From Mesotaenium endlicherianum (lineage: Eukaryota > Streptophyta > Zygnematophyceae > Zygnematales > Mesotaeniaceae): a stretch of DNA of 64,000 nt. How positions within the stretch are numbered: the first letter of the stretch is position 1; each line of letters starts with the position of its first letter. The translations under genes and the position numbers were made by a program. This document shows positions 25,700 through 38,349 of this stretch, piece by piece. The notes below the pieces were generated by a model. It worked only from the letters and a program-made list of their open reading frames with translations, was not told the origin of the DNA and did no database searches. The stretch covers positions 23,657 to 87,656 of the forward strand of contig WELA01010568.1 in NCBI GenBank assembly GCA_009602735.1, given 5' to 3'.

Positions 25700-26900
25700 G
25701 GTCCATAATTCTTTATGTGGTCCTTGTGAAGACGGCCATCTGCGCCTTCCAGCTCCAGAATTCCTGACGCCAAAACACGTCTGACGCGCAGGATGACGGG
25801 CAAGCTGCTGGTGTCGAGGGTATTCTTCGTCTGGCGTCGCAGGTACACGAAGTCACCCGCGGAGAACTGCAACACTCGCGAGCGATAGGCTCCTCCACGG
25901 GTCATGGCATACCTCAGTGTGTTGCGGTGCTGAGCAATGCTGAGGTTGTCCATGGCCATGGGCATCAGGCGCCAAAAGAGCTGTGCACGCTGCCCGATAA
26001 GAGCGCTCCACGTCTCAGGACTGTCCAAGTCCAAAACGTTCTCGGCCACGATCCTGGCTGCTGCGGGCAAGACTGGTTGTCGGCCGTAGAGAAGGAAATA
26101 CGGAGAATGCAAGGCCAAGGAGGCCTGCTTACTGAACCTGTACCCCATAGCCAACCATGGGAGGGCGTCGTCCCAGTGAGTGCTGTCGTGGGCCAGGCAG
26201 TACTTCCGCAGCCCAAGCTTGACGGTCTGCACCATGCGCTCTGCGAGGCCGTCAGCCTGGAGATGGTTGCGGGAGGTGGTGCGGTGGTCGATCATCGAGC
26301 GCTCTAGCAGCTTCTGAAAGCTGCCCTGGAACTCTTTGCCTTGGTCGGTGAGGACCTCAGCGCAGCCGCCAAAGCGGCTAAGGACTTGATCGAGGAAAGC
26401 CTGGGCAATCCCCTCACTGGCCTTGCTGGGCAACGGCACAAGCTCGATCCACTTGGACATGTGCTCAATCATCACCAAGACATAGAGGTTGCCTCGGCGA
26501 GACTTAGGCAACCCCCCAGCCAAGTCGAGCGACCACCTGTAGAACAGCCCCTAAATAGGGAGAGGGCTGAGAGCAACGGTGCGGGCTATGAAGCTCGAGT
26601 GCACCCGGTCGCAAAGTGTGCAGCTGCTGACGACGTCGGCGACGACCTTAGTCATGCCGTGCCACCAGTACTCAGCCTGGAGGAGGCTGAGAGTGCGCTT
26701 AACACCGAAGTGTCCAAGCGTCTCGTGCACACGTCGCACCAGCTGGCTGCGTATAGCGGGCTCAAGGACCACCAAGACAGAGCCGTCCGCCATCACTCGC
26801 CGCATGCGCCCCTCCATGAAGACGAAGTCCCGGCTGCGCTTGAGGACGCGGTCACGCTCGCGCGCACTAGTGCCTGGGACCAATTCCTTACCCGTGACGT
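25700..26900 (-). other. Integrase region of element B
   Basis: Visible features are the HHCC zinc-binding part (VHETLGHFGVKRTL, then CTLCDRVH) and the core with the acidic triad context (EVLTDQGKEFQG and the LQADGLAERMVQTVK block). The PHD finger follows. Known integrases insert the DNA copy into the host genome. Confidence 0.85.
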
Positions 26901-27199
26901 GCTGCGGCACCGGGGTGTTGTCCCACACGTCCTCGGGCCCGTGCTGCCAACTGTCCTGCTCCTCAGCTGCTGCCAAGGCCAGTCGTCGAGTGGTGACAGT
27001 CACCATGTCTAGGCTAGTGAGCTCTGCAGGCCGCACGTCGCCGTCAACGGTGAAGGCCAGGAATGCCGCCGCGTGCCAGGCCACTGGCTCATCCTCATCG
27101 TGGCGGGCTACCGTGAGGTCTTGCGAAGAGGGCAGTGGGTTGCGGCTGAGGCCGTCAGCGTCCAGGTTCGTCAACCCTGGACGATGGTGCACGTCAAAG

Positions 27200-28400
27200 G
27201 TGTACTCCTGCAAGATGAGCGCCCATCGTGCGTACTTGCCTGTCAGGCGCTCCGACGTCATGAGCCACTTGAGTGGCTGATGGTCGGTGACCAAGCGGAA
27301 GTGGGTGCCGTAGAGATAGTGCCTGAAATGCACAATGGCCCATACCGCTGCCAGGCACTCCCCCTCATAGGAGCCGTAGTTGCCCTCGGCACGGTTGTTG
27401 CTGCGGCTGTCGTACGCCACCACATGCTCGAAGCCGTCATGCTCCTGCACCAGCACTGCTCCAAGCCCCGCCTGCGACTAGTCGGTCTGGAGGATGAAGG
27501 GCTTCTGATAGTCAGGCCGCCGTAGTACTGGGGCGCTCACCAACAGCTCCTTGAGCTTGTCAAACGCCGCCTGCTGCTTTGGTCCCCATACGTAGGCAAC
27601 GCCCTTGCGTAGCAAGTCATTGAGCGGCTTGGCCAGCTCGCTGAACCCAGGCACAAAGCGGCGATAGTAGTTGGCAATGCCAAGGAAGGTCCTCAATTGC
27701 GAGAGGTCGGTCGGCGGCGGAATGCCTGTGATGACCGAGATCTTGGCCAGCTGAGGAGCCAAACCACTGGAAGACAGAAAATGCCCGAGGTATTCCACCT
27801 CCCGGGTCCCAAAGGTGCACTTGCCTGGATGACACTTGAGCCCAACGGCCTCCAAGCGGTCCAGGACTGTAGTCATATGCGCCACGTGCTCCTCAAACGT
27901 CTCACTGAAGACGAGCACGTCATCGATGTAGCACCGGGCAAAGGAGAGCCCTGCCACCTCCTTATCCATGACTTGCTGGAAGGTGGCAGGAGCGTTCTTC
28001 AAGCCGAAGGGCATAACCCTCCACTCGTAGAGACGATGCAAACCCCAAAAAGCCGTCTTATGCTGGTCCTCCTCCGCAATGGGTATCTGGTTGAAGCCCT
28101 GCCTCAAATCCAGTACCGAGAACCAAGTACAAGCGTCGATGTCGTCGAAGATCTCGTCAGGGATCGGCATAGGGTATCTGTCCTGCTCAATGACCTCGTT
28201 AAGCTTTCAATAGTCACCGCACATCCTCTTCTTTGACCAGTTGCCTGAGGCGTCCTTCTCAGCTGGCATGACCGTGGGCGCAGCGTAGGTGGAGGCAGAC
28301 TCACAAATGAGCTGACACTCCTCTAGCTTGCCTGTCTGCATGCTGATCAGGTCGTCCTCAAAGCGGCTGTAGCGATAGCGCTTCTGGAAGATGGGCACGT
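27200..28400 (-). other. Reverse transcriptase and RNase H region of element B
   Basis: RT motifs include FSVLDLRQGFNQIPI, VMPFGLKNAPATFQQ and the active-site box CYIDDVLVFS, followed by VEYLGHFLS and a tether with FLGIANYYRRFVPGF. RNase H follows (AYDSRSNN, LVTDHQPLKWLM). The motifs are those of Ty3/gypsy pol. Confidence 0.9.
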
Positions 28401-28899
28401 CTGTCTGGAGGGGTATCCTCATAGGGTCGCCTGTGTAGCGCCCAAGATCGTGCATGCCGCTGGCAAAGTTGGCACTGCGCCGTGCATCTAGCAATGCCGT
28501 CAGCTGAGCAGCCTGTGCCCCAGTGAGAGTCCCCCCCAGCTTCCAAGTAGGGACATCTTGTGGTGGCTCCTGCCCTGCTGCTGGCGTGAACTGTGGGGCT
28601 GCAGGCGTCACCTGTCCTGCAGCTGGCTGCGCTCGGCCTGCCTTGGGTGCCTCCTCCTCGGCAGCTGCTCCCAGCTGCGCTGCACCACCTGTCGGTGGTT
28701 GAGAACGTGGAAAAAGAAATGGGGAGCGAAACTCCCTGGGTCGCTGTGACGACTCCTGTCTCCTCCTTCCCCCCCCCAACAAACCAGAACTAGGACCAGG
28801 ACGCGGCGCAGGCGGCTGCTGGGAAGCTGGACCCTCGCGCTGGGAATGCCAGGTTGTACCAGGCGGGGCGCGGCCGTCGTCGTCGGAATCTCGGTCCAT

Positions 28900-30000
28900 G
28901 GCGTCGTAGGACTGGTCCATCTCAGGATGACAAGCCTGGGCGTAAAGGGGAGTCAGCGCTTGTGTCTGCAGGAGAAGCCACGTCAAGACGTTGGCATCGA
29001 TAGCCTGGCCAAGGAGACGCACGCGGTTGACCTCGGTGATGCCGTCCACCTGTATGAGGTGCGGAGGGAAGCCCATCGCATGCTCCATCTCCACGGCACG
29101 GGGCCGCTGGAACATGCCGGTCTCGAGGTCAAATGATCATGCCGCGCTGGTCGCCCACATAGGCCGCGCTGTTGTAGCGACTCACGAACGTAGGAAGCGC
29201 CCGTGTGACGTCGTGGAGGACCTCACACTGGGCCTGAGAAGGATGCGGAAGGGCGACCACGCGCTGGGCCAAGCGCGCCACGTCGAGGACGGACTCAACG
29301 TTGCGCGTGTGGCGTGGATGTGCGGCCGCTAATGCCTCAAGCGTGCTTGGCATGGCCAGGTTGGTGAAGTAAGCACGCACACGATGCGCGAAGGAACCGA
29401 TTTGGGCGGCGTCGATGACTGCCTCACGACCGACGTAGCTGCTGCAGAGGGAAAAGTCGGCGCTGACGTTGGGCCAAGAATTGTGGCGGACGGCCACGTT
29501 CTCCAACACCCAGGCGAGCGTGTGCGGCGGCTGGCGGTCCTCAACCATGTTAAGGACGCGGAGCAGGTGCCAGAACAAGGTCGTACGTGGGTCACCGAGC
29601 GCGCCGTCCCGTCGTGCAATGGAGAAGTCCTGGCACTCCCAACCAGCAATGATGAGGTCGATGGGCCCGAGGCGCGTGATGTGCTCGGCTGTAATGTCGC
29701 GGATGTCCATGGGCCAGTCAGTCTGGGCGCGGTAGAAGGCATGCTCAGGGAAGAGTTTTGGGAAACGCTCGTGGCACAAGGCCATCTGCCTGCGGGCAAC
29801 TTGCTGCGCCTCGCCATCAGGGTCCACGTAGACGTACCGACGTACGGGGATGCCAGCCTGCAGGGTGGCCAGCAACCCTGTCGCAATGCCGGCGAAGAGC
29901 TCGACAAGGACAATGCCGCCGGGACGCTCGTGGAGCTGTGCGGTGTAGATAGGCGTAGGAAGGGGGCGACAGCCCAGGGCGAGATTGCCGGCCTGCGCTG
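28900..30000 (-). other. Cytosine-5 DNA methyltransferase domain carried by element B
   Basis: Motif I (VLVELFAGIATGLLATLQAG, then YVDPDGEA) binds S-adenosylmethionine. The catalytic Cys motif IV is in AGWECQDFS; motif VI is WVLENVA; motif VIII is HRVRAYFTN; motifs IX-X are RPRAVEMEHAMGFP and NRVRLLGQAIDAN. The layout without N-terminal domains recalls the DNMT3/DRM type, but I cannot run a tree. It sits between protease and RT, so it is part of the element and not a neighbouring host gene. Retroelement-borne methyltransferases have, as I recall, been reported in dinoflagellates and in the charophyte Klebsormidium. Confidence 0.87.
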
Positions 30001-30739
30001 GTGGTGGGTAGGAGCGCAGCAGACTGTGCTGATGGGGCGCCATGCGGAGGGCCGCCACCGCGAGCTCTGCGTAGGGGTGAGTAAGCCGAGGAATGCGCTC
30101 GAGCAGCGGCTGCGGGCGAGCCGTGCGAGAATGCGCCTGATAAGTGCGCCAGCGCGCACGCGCGTCCTGCAATGCCTCCTTAGGCACTGGGCGGGCCAGA
30201 GCCTGCGTGTCACGCACGCACTGCTGCTGCCACCGGTCCCTCGTCCTGTAGTCGGCGTGGTGTGAAGCGGCGTGGGCCAGCTGCTCTGTGGCGGTGCGCT
30301 GGGGCAGCTGGGGATGCTGATCAAAGTACAAACGCTGACGCTCGCGAAGATCCGCCTGGATGGTCATTGTGCAGACGGAGCGCTCGTCCCAATGTGCCGC
30401 CTGTCGAGGACGGACAAGCTGACATGGGGCGAGTTGGACTCGCGGGCGCAGCGGAGAAAGAGATGCAAGTCAGACGCGCTCCCGCTGGCTACGCTGCATG
30501 AGCCCTGCGTGTATGGCGTGCGTATGATGATGACGGTCGCGGGGGCGCGCAGCGGTGCGGGCCACCTTATGAGGAGGTGACCCAGACGGCCCGTCGTCGG
30601 CTATGTGGCTGCGCGGGACGGCGGCAGGCCAGCCAGGCGGCGTTTGGTATAATGCGTGAGCTGCAGTGGTGGAGGAAGACTGTGCGTCATGCTCGCGGGT
30701 GCGGAGATGGCGCGGACCGTCATACGGCGGTGTGACTGA

Positions 30740-30900
30740 GCGCGGGCGCGTCTCGCGCAAAGGAGTGACTTCTCTCTCCTCGAGAAGAGAAGTGACCTCC
30801 CGTGCGTCCCTGGGAGTGTCGCGCGGAGGCGTGACCTCGCGTGCATCCCTAGTATACTCGCGGATCGGGGTGACCTCGCGTGCGCACCGGTTTAATGGCA
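30740..30900 (-). repeat. Tandem REVTP peptide repeats in element B
   Basis: On the minus strand the frame reads recurring units built on (D/E)REVTP(L/P)R(D/E), with the DNA repeat GTGACCTCGCGTGCG-like on the plus strand. They form a low-complexity linker just upstream of the methyltransferase. Confidence 0.75.
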
Positions 30901-32009
30901 TAGTGCGGCGTGCGAAGCGTAGAGCTGGCCCGGCGTAGGGGGAAGGACCTGTACGCCAAGGACCGAGGATGCTGGACCTGGCCACCGTATGCTGCACACG
31001 TCTGGCTCGCGGGTCGATGGGGAAGAAAGGAGCCGTGGAGGCGGTCCTGGCGGAGGCGCGACCTGGCTAGCCTATGCCCAGGCTGTTGCCAGCGAACAAG
31101 TGCGTGACGTCACGGCACTCGTTGCTGGTCGAACAGTCGTGCTGTATCGGACTACTAGGCCCGCCGGCATATGGATGGGCTTGACGGGGACTGGCAGTGG
31201 TCTCGTGTGAGAGAGAGCTGAAGCCGAGAGGCCTTGTAGGCTAGCGTGGGACGCGAGCTGTAGGCGTGGGCGGCGGTGGCTCTGCCAACGGCTGGGCTGC
31301 GGGCTCCTCTGCGGCCTCTTGGGACCACTCCTGCCACTCCTCCTCCTTGCTGCTCAATGATGCGTCGTCGGACCTGCTTGGGAACGCTGCCTGCCTCATG
31401 GCCTCATCCTCAGACGTGGTAGTGCGTGGCCACGAGTCGCCTGTCCTGTGCGACGGTGCGGGTGAGGGCGACTGGGAGGCCATGCGGTATTGTATGGCGA
31501 CCCCCACAGGCACGTCATGCCGTACGCAAACGTGTGATCTCGAGGAGGGTCCGCTCGTTGCAGGAGGCTGTGGCCTACGTATGGCTGCTGCGGCTGTCGT
31601 TGCGTCATGAGCGTGCGCTGCAGCAGTATGGGCAGCCATGGCAATGGCGTGTGCCTCGACGGCGTCTGCCGCCATCTGACGCATCATGGCGTTATGCGCG
31701 GCGTAGATCCGCACTGTCTCCCTGGCTTGTGCGGCCAGAGCGTCAGCCTGCTCCTGGGGCGTGAGGTGGAGCTTGGCACCAGACAGCTCGGGATCCTCTT
31801 CTTGCGTCTCCAGTAAGTCGGCGCCGACGGAGACCTCGTCATCCTCGGCTCCCCCCTTATCGGTCTGAACCACGGACCGACCGTCGTCCAGCGCCATGAA
31901 GCCGTAGAGAGCGGACTCAGCTGAGCGACGATCCAAGATGTCAAGTGGCACAGATGCAGTGCGGGTCCCCCCTGACTGCCAGTCGGGTCGGTAGAAGACC
32001 CGCTCCACC

Positions 32010-32400
32010 TAGTTGTCCACTGCGGCGCAGATAGGAAAGAGAACGTCCTGGCCAAAAAGCACGTCGAAGGTCTCAGAGCGAGTGACCAACGCGTGCCGGT
32101 GGATGGTTGTCTCATCCAAAGTGCCGGGCCGAAAGGTGAAGCGAAGGGCCAGCCGCATGCGCCCGGTGACAGTCCCGGACGTGCCGGCCACGATGGTCAT
32201 CCGCGTCGGCGAATCCTCTAGGTCGGCTGACGAGAGGCCCAGCTGACGGAAGTAGCGCAGGCTGATGAGGACTGGCTGGGCGCCAGTGTCAAACATGATG
32301 CGCTGCGGGGCCTGCGTGTTGGCCAGCACGATGCCCTGCGAATTATCCAAAAACGCAGCGTTAGGCGTGCTGATCATCCTGCGCTCATGCGCAAGTTGCT
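32010..32400 (-). other. Aspartic protease region of element B
   Basis: The active-site box is FDTGAQPVLIS, followed by DLEDSP and TFDVLFGQDVLF. It resembles the protease of element C (MDTGAQPVILG, DLKESP, YDVLLGTEAL), which suggests B and C share an ancestor. Confidence 0.8.
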
Positions 32401-33279
32401 CGGGCGCGGAGAGCACCGCGGCTGCCGCGTCTGACGCTAGCTTGCCGTCAGCGGCGCACTGGCTGGCCCTGCGCAATTGGAGCAGTAATTGGGTCGCCTG
32501 TTGAGTGGCCTCCATTGACACGCTGAGCTCCGCAAAGGAGACCACGGGCATGCGGTGAAGCGCCAACGAGATGACCTTGGCGCTGAGCTGCACCGTGGTC
32601 ATTGGCGAGGACATCGCGTGAGACGTGAAGGCCGCTGGCGCTGCTGGCGTGTCCAGCACGCGGAACAAGCGGGGCAGACGCGGCGCCTCCTCCGTGCGAC
32701 GCCCTTGATCTGGCCCGGGGCGCTTCTGTGCCACTGCTGGGCGTCCGGCTGCCACCAAAGCGTGCTTGCGCTGTGCGCTGCCGTCTGCTGTGCGGCCTCC
32801 AAGGGGCACTGTGCGTGCGCAACAGGCCAAAATGGGGCCGTACGCGGCTGTAGCAGCAGGCGCAGCCGCGGGGACAGTCGGCCAAAGAGCGGCTGGCACA
32901 CCTGGCGCTGGCGCGCTCGGCGCTGGCGCACCTGGCGCTGGGAAACCTGGCGAGGCGCACCTGGCGCTGGCGCGCTCGACGTCGACGTTGGTCCTCCTGC
33001 AGCTGGTGCCTCGGCAAACGTTGGCGCCGCCGCCGGAGCGGCTGCTGATGCCAGCGCAGCTTTGGGCGCAGACGCCGTTGCTGCTGGCGCGAACGCCGGA
33101 GCTGGCGCAGGCTTGGCTACTGGCAGGCTGACAAGTGGCATTTCAGGAGCGCCTCTGGGCCTGCCAGGTCGCGTCGCCCGACCGGGGCCGGTGTCGGTAT
33201 CGGCTGCCCTAGGCAAGGCACGTGGCGCCCTCCAGGTAGCGCGCGCGCTCGCCAAGACCCTCGCCACGCTTATCGCGCA

Positions 33280-34160
33280 GTCCCAAGGATTTTGTGCGCA
33301 GCCAGGGTTTAAGCCCTGGCTGTGATTGCACAGCGCGATCGGAGATATTGCCCCTTGACTCAGGATGACAGTCGCAGCCGCCAGATCTGCGCTGGCTGGG
33401 CCAAACTGCGTGCGCGTGCCAAATGGCAGCACGGGTGCGCAGCTGCTGAAGTGGCTGCCGTGAGGTGGTCGCGTGGCTGGCTGCTGAGCGGGCCCCGCAA
33501 TGCGGTGCGCGGCGTGTGCGGGCATGGGCACACATGCGCGGGTATGCCGCTACCGTCAGGCAAGGTCTCGCCAGCCGTGCACGCGTCAGGTGCGACGGCT
33601 GCTGGCGCGGCTGCCAGGACTAGCGCAGGTGCGGTTGCTGGGGGGCTGCCAAGTGGCGTCTCCCAATTGCTCCTGGGGTTGCGGGGGCTAGTGTCCAATC
33701 CAACATCCAGGTCGGTGCCGGCTGCCTCGGACTCCGCCCGCGACGCCCTGCCCCCGATGCGTGCGTACGCCGAAGCCTCCGTAGCGCAAATTGCGTCAGC
33801 GCGGGGGTTTTGTGCGCAGCCAGGGTTTAAGCCCTGGCTTTGCGCAGCCGTGAGCGTGCCATCGGCGCTCCGCATGGCAATCTGGCCGCACAGCGCAATC
33901 AAGGATGCCCCCCCTTGACTGGGAATGGCGATCTCGGCCGCCGAATCTGCACTGGCCGTGCCGGGCTGCGTGCGCGCGCCACGTGGAAGGACGTGTGCGC
34001 AGCTGGCGTGCGCAGCTGCTGCTGTGGCTGCCGAGCTGCGATCTTGTAGCTGGCTGCCCGGCAAGCCTCGCGCCGCCATGTGCGGTGTGAGCGGACGCGC
34101 GAGAGCGCGAGTGTGCGCGTGGCTGCCGACAGGAGCGGCCTGGCCTGCCGGACACGCGGC
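33280..34160. repeat. Diverged internal direct repeat in element B
   Basis: The block GCAGCCAGGGTTTAAGCCC at about 33298 recurs at about 33817 and is followed each time by related Ala-rich sequence. On the minus strand both copies include QGLNPGCAQNP. The spacing is about 520 bases. It is a duplicated coding module between gag and protease. Confidence 0.75.
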
Positions 34161-34899
34161 AAGTGTCGGCGCCTGCTGGACCGTGCTGCTTGCAGCAGNG
34201 CGCCTGCTGGACCCTGCTGCTTGTAGCAGCCAACAGGGTGAGATCATCCTGGCATTGCCGGCTGGTGCGCAGATCTGCGCACGGAATGGCGACGCGTACG
34301 GCGAGGGGCGCGGCAGCTGTGTGTGCTGCAGACGTGCCTCTCAGCTGGCGAGCGCGCCATGTCGCGACAACTGTCGATACGCAGACTGCCGGCAGCACTG
34401 CTGGCGTCCGCAGGGCGGCACAGACCAGAGGGGCTGCTGGAGCCTGCGGCTGTGCTGGCGTGTGTGCCGCACTGTCGAAGGGCGCGTCGGGAGCTGCAAC
34501 GGATATTGGCGCAGTTTGCGCAGGTCTGGCAGGTCCGTCTGCGCAGACGTCTGCGGCGCTGGTCGCCGTAGCTCTGTCGAGAGGCGAGCGCGTGCGAGGC
34601 TGCAGCGCTGCTGTAGCGCCGGGTGCCAGCCTCTGGGGCTGCCATGTGTCAGCATTGTGATTGTGCGCAGGAGCTGCGTAGACGCCAGCTGCCGAAGCTG
34701 GAGCGTCGGACGGCGGAACGCGTGCGAAGAGGACTCCACATGCGTCGTAACTGTCGGCGGCGACGAGACCACGGAGTCTGGCGATCTCCGCATTGGCCTC
34801 CACGAGGTGTCACTGACGTTGTTAAAACTGTAGTAATCAACTCCGGGAGTCAGTGCGGCGTCCATCGTGGCCGTGGCTGTCGTCATCAAGGGACGTCCA

Positions 34900-35897
34900 C
34901 CCGTACGAGGGTTACGCATGTCCCGAAGTCCTGCTGCGGGCGCAGGGCCGTCCCGAGTGCGTCCGTTCTCGACGTTGCGCTTCTTCTGCATGCATACGAT
35001 CTGCAGATGGTCGGCCTTGCCACAGTAGGTACAGTCGCCGGGCTTGCCATTCTGCGCAATAGTGCAGTTCTGGCAAGAGTGGCCCGTCTTCTCGCAAGAC
35101 CAACAGGGGTCGCTCGTGGTGGCGGCCATGGAAATGCGGCCACGCGGAGCCCCGCGTTGCTGGGTCTGCTGGGACAGCTGAGAGCGCTGGGGTTGCTGCT
35201 GCTGCTGGGGCTGGCGAGCCGGAGCTGGGCGCATCGTTGTGGATGGCAGCACCAAAGACTCCTGGCGTACGCCCGTGGATGCGAGGCCTACACGGTCGCT
35301 AATGTTGCTCCGTGCGGCGGCCAAGCTCTGCTTCTTGACTGAGAGGTAAGCGTCCTCCAGCAAGTACTTGGAGCCGATGTGGTAGATGAGAGGAGCCATG
35401 GCTCGCTCCCTCAAACGTGGCTCTACGGCGCGCAAGAAGATCTCCGCTGCCTCCCGGTCAATGACGGTGCCAACGTCTCGGCGAAGGTGCGTCAAGCGGC
35501 GGTACATCATGCGGATCGTCTCGTTCTTGCGGCGGAAAAAGTGGTGCAGCTCGTACACCTTCTCTTCGGTCGCGGCCTGGAACTCCTTCCTGAGGACGTC
35601 CCAGAAGGCCTTGACCAGATCAGCGAGGGGGGTCTCCACTGGGGGTTCCCCCATAGGCTCTGTGCGTGCGTAGATCTCGTCACCCTTCTCACGGAATGTG
35701 TCACGGGCCTCGTAGAGGAGATAGCGCATGAGCGTATAGAACATGTCACGCTTAGTGAGCGCGGGCGTCTTAAGTCTTGCGGTCACGAACTCAGCCTCGA
35801 CCTCTGAGATTGTGTCGTCCAGATCACAGGTTCCTGGTCTGCCGCTGAAGCGGAAGAGGGAGGATCTGTCAGTCTTGACCTCGTGGTCACCTGCCAT
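34900..35897 (-). other. Gag region of element B
   Basis: A capsid-like part with the typical helical gag pattern (MYRRLTHLRRDVG; ETIRMM) is followed by two CCHC knuckles, CWSCEKTGHSCQNC and CTYCGKADHLQIVC. The start Met at 35897 fits the gag start. Confidence 0.8.
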
Positions 35898-37122
35898 GGG
35901 ATACCAAGAATCGTGGTGAGCCTACTGGGAAGACGGCTCAGGGACAATTACAGGAAGCACGACTGCCGGCTGCTCCCCTTCAAAGGGTTCAGTGACAGTA
36001 TTGAGATCGGAGTCTGAGTCTTCTTTACTAACCCCTTCGTAGTAAGGCTGGTAAGCACGCCCACTACGGGTAGGCATACGCTGAGGATTCTAATTGCGTG
36101 CAGGCAAAGAGAGATCTTCTTAGAAGTAAGGAGTGTGTACTCTCCAGAGTGAGCACCTCAAGACTGTAATCTGGTAGGAAAACAATTAATGAAGTTTGGC
36201 CCAAAAGATCACTGGAAGCACATCATGATCTTCAAGAGTAGTCCTATGGCAGAGGGTATAAGCTGTGACTTTGCTCACCACTTGTGAAATTCTTCTAGTG
36301 ACTGGAAGCCAGCAAGGCTTTTTCTTCACAAGAGAGAGACTAAGTGGTCCTGAAAACACAAGAGATAAAAGTGTAAGCTTTACTGATAATCTCTGTGACT
36401 TACAACTGGCATAATGGGACTTCAAAAAAGATGAACCTCTAGGGACATCTCTAGCACTTATACTCCTGGAAACCCGGCGTCGTATGCGGCGGATCCAATG
36501 CATGTAGTCACTTTAGAAGGCTCTCCTACGTCTACTAATGTGTACAAGGCATGTACTAGCACTCCTATAGGCTAAGCATAACTCAAACCAATCAAAGCAA
36601 AGCACGTAGAATATGCTAAGTGTCTCTCATTGGTGGAGCTTACCTTGGGTAGTTCTACCTAGATAGCGTCTCAAAAGTGAATCTGGAACTTGAGGAAGCT
36701 TCCTCTAGGAGTAGGTGATGCAGTCACCAAGTTATAGCCTCAATGATGCACTTATACTATGGAAATGCAAGACTTATGTAGTCTAAAGGGCTCGCGGATT
36801 TGTGCGCACAAAGCTAGGGGTCCTTGGAGTCACGAATAGTCAACATTGTCACCTTTGGGTGCATGGAGTCACAAGTTGGCCATTTGGTGTGGTTCCACTA
36901 GGTGCCGAAAGGAGTGCGGACTAGATTCCGTCTATCTCGCTCGATAATTAACCATATGACGCGAACCCGGTGCCATTCGGAAGATGCTTTGACGCGCTAC
37001 ATTTTGGTGACTCGGAAATCTAGAGAAGGTCAACATGTGGATGCGTAAAGTCAATGCAAAGTTGGTCTTCCTAGGTTGATGGTTCACACACGTAGAGCTT
37101 GGTTTTGTACGTCAACCTCGAC
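35898..37122. other. Spacer between elements B and C
   Basis: No gene is seen. It probably contains the leader or LTR of B (gag of B starts at 35897 on the minus strand) and the downstream end of C. I found no convincing LTR partner for either. AT content is higher than in B. Confidence 0.4.
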
Positions 37123-38349
37123 TTAATAAATCATGACAGCGGTACAGGCAGCCACTTCCTGCGGCTGTCGTAGATGATGGGGGGTAGCTTCTGGTGCTGG
37201 AAAATTGGCGATTGGGGTGCTGGATGTAGGCGACCTCAGATCGATGCATAGATCTGATGGGCTGGGCCCCTCCATTACCAAGTGGTTGGCCACCCAGTCA
37301 TCCGTCCTGAGCTCTTGTGGCTCCAACAGATCCAGCTCCGGGATAGGAAAACGTGGAATGTCCTCCTGTATCTCCTCTTCATTGGTGACTGACGGCAGGT
37401 TGAACCCTGGAAGGTCTGGCATTTCTACCTCATCTTCAACTGACTTCTCCACTCCAGGTGGTGGTGGCTCTTCATCATTATCTAGGTTGAGCGTTGCCAA
37501 GTTGACAATGGCTAATTGCAGCATGCTTGCTGCCTTAGCCACATCCTTTTCCTTGTGCTGTCAAGCGTCTGCTTTCAGTAGTTGCTCCATGATCTGCCTT
37601 GTAATGGATTCAACTGTCTGACTGGCTAAACCCTGCTGTTGCCCCTTAGCCTGCGGCTCTGGGCTCATCAAGGCAGGTCTTGTAGACAATTTCTTGTCCA
37701 ACTCCGCCTGGCGTTCTTTGAATATCACTTCGAGGCATATGGTCTTTGCAGACCCTCCAGAATCTCCTGAATTCTGGCTACTCTCTTCAGCCCATTCACC
37801 AATATTGCACTGGCGTTCTCGCCCTAATACTTGGTTTAGATAATATCCAATTTCTTCAGGCGTTGGATCAGGGGTCTTCTTCTCAGACTCTTCTGACATG
37901 TCTTGTAACGGCGCTTGCTTTGGTGAAGACGATAGACACTTTTGGTTAGCTTCCCAGCTACTTGAGCTTTCTTGCCAGTAGTCTCCGTGCCCAGCTGCCC
38001 TTGGGCTGAGGTGGGTATCATACCCTGATCTGGCATCTTCTGGAGTCTCCTCACGCCTTGATGTCGTGGCTCTAGAAGGTGGGCTCCCAAATATCTGGCT
38101 GTGAGTGGCGTTTCTCACAGATGATGGGATGTGCTGCGTATCGTCTTCTACTCTTGGCAGCGGCGTTGCTTGCTCAGGCGCCTGGTCCCGCATAGGTGTA
38201 TCCTCTCTTTCCAGAGGTGCTTGTAATTCATTGGTCAGGTTATCGATCCGGTCCAACAGATTCTGGCATCTCGTCAATTCAGCCACCCTAGCTTCCGTGA
38301 ATGCTCTGTCTCTGGCAGCTTCCGCTGCATCTCTTTGCACACAGTATTC

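Larger units (their letters stand above)
25450..35897 (-). mobile_element. Element B: Ty3/gypsy-like retroelement with DNA methyltransferase and PHD finger, broken
   Basis: Parts in minus-strand order: gag with two CCHC knuckles (about 35.9-34.9 kb), a long Ala/Pro-rich repetitive region (about 34.8-32.8 kb), aspartic protease (about 32.4-32.0 kb; FDTGAQPVLIS), a linker with short peptide repeats, a cytosine-5 DNA methyltransferase (about 30.0-28.9 kb), reverse transcriptase (about 28.4-27.6 kb), RNase H (about 27.5-27.2 kb), integrase (about 26.9-25.7 kb) and a PHD finger. RT-RNase H-integrase order is that of the Ty3/gypsy group. B is GC-rich like the host genes and unlike A, C, D and F. 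It is an old copy with several breaks. Its LTRs are not resolved, so the limits given are those of coding sequence. Confidence 0.85.

Noticed and set aside
28900-30000. Methyltransferase as an independent host gene
   Set aside because: It lies in the same orientation between protease and RT of element B, and a relative has the same order in element C.
26341-30265. Long plus-strand open frames across element B
   Set aside because: The minus strand carries clear integrase, RT and methyltransferase motifs; the plus-strand frames are shadows.
35898-37122. LTRs for elements B and C
   Set aside because: No matching pair could be found by eye between this spacer and 24961-25449 or 55263-56260; a self-alignment would be decisive.
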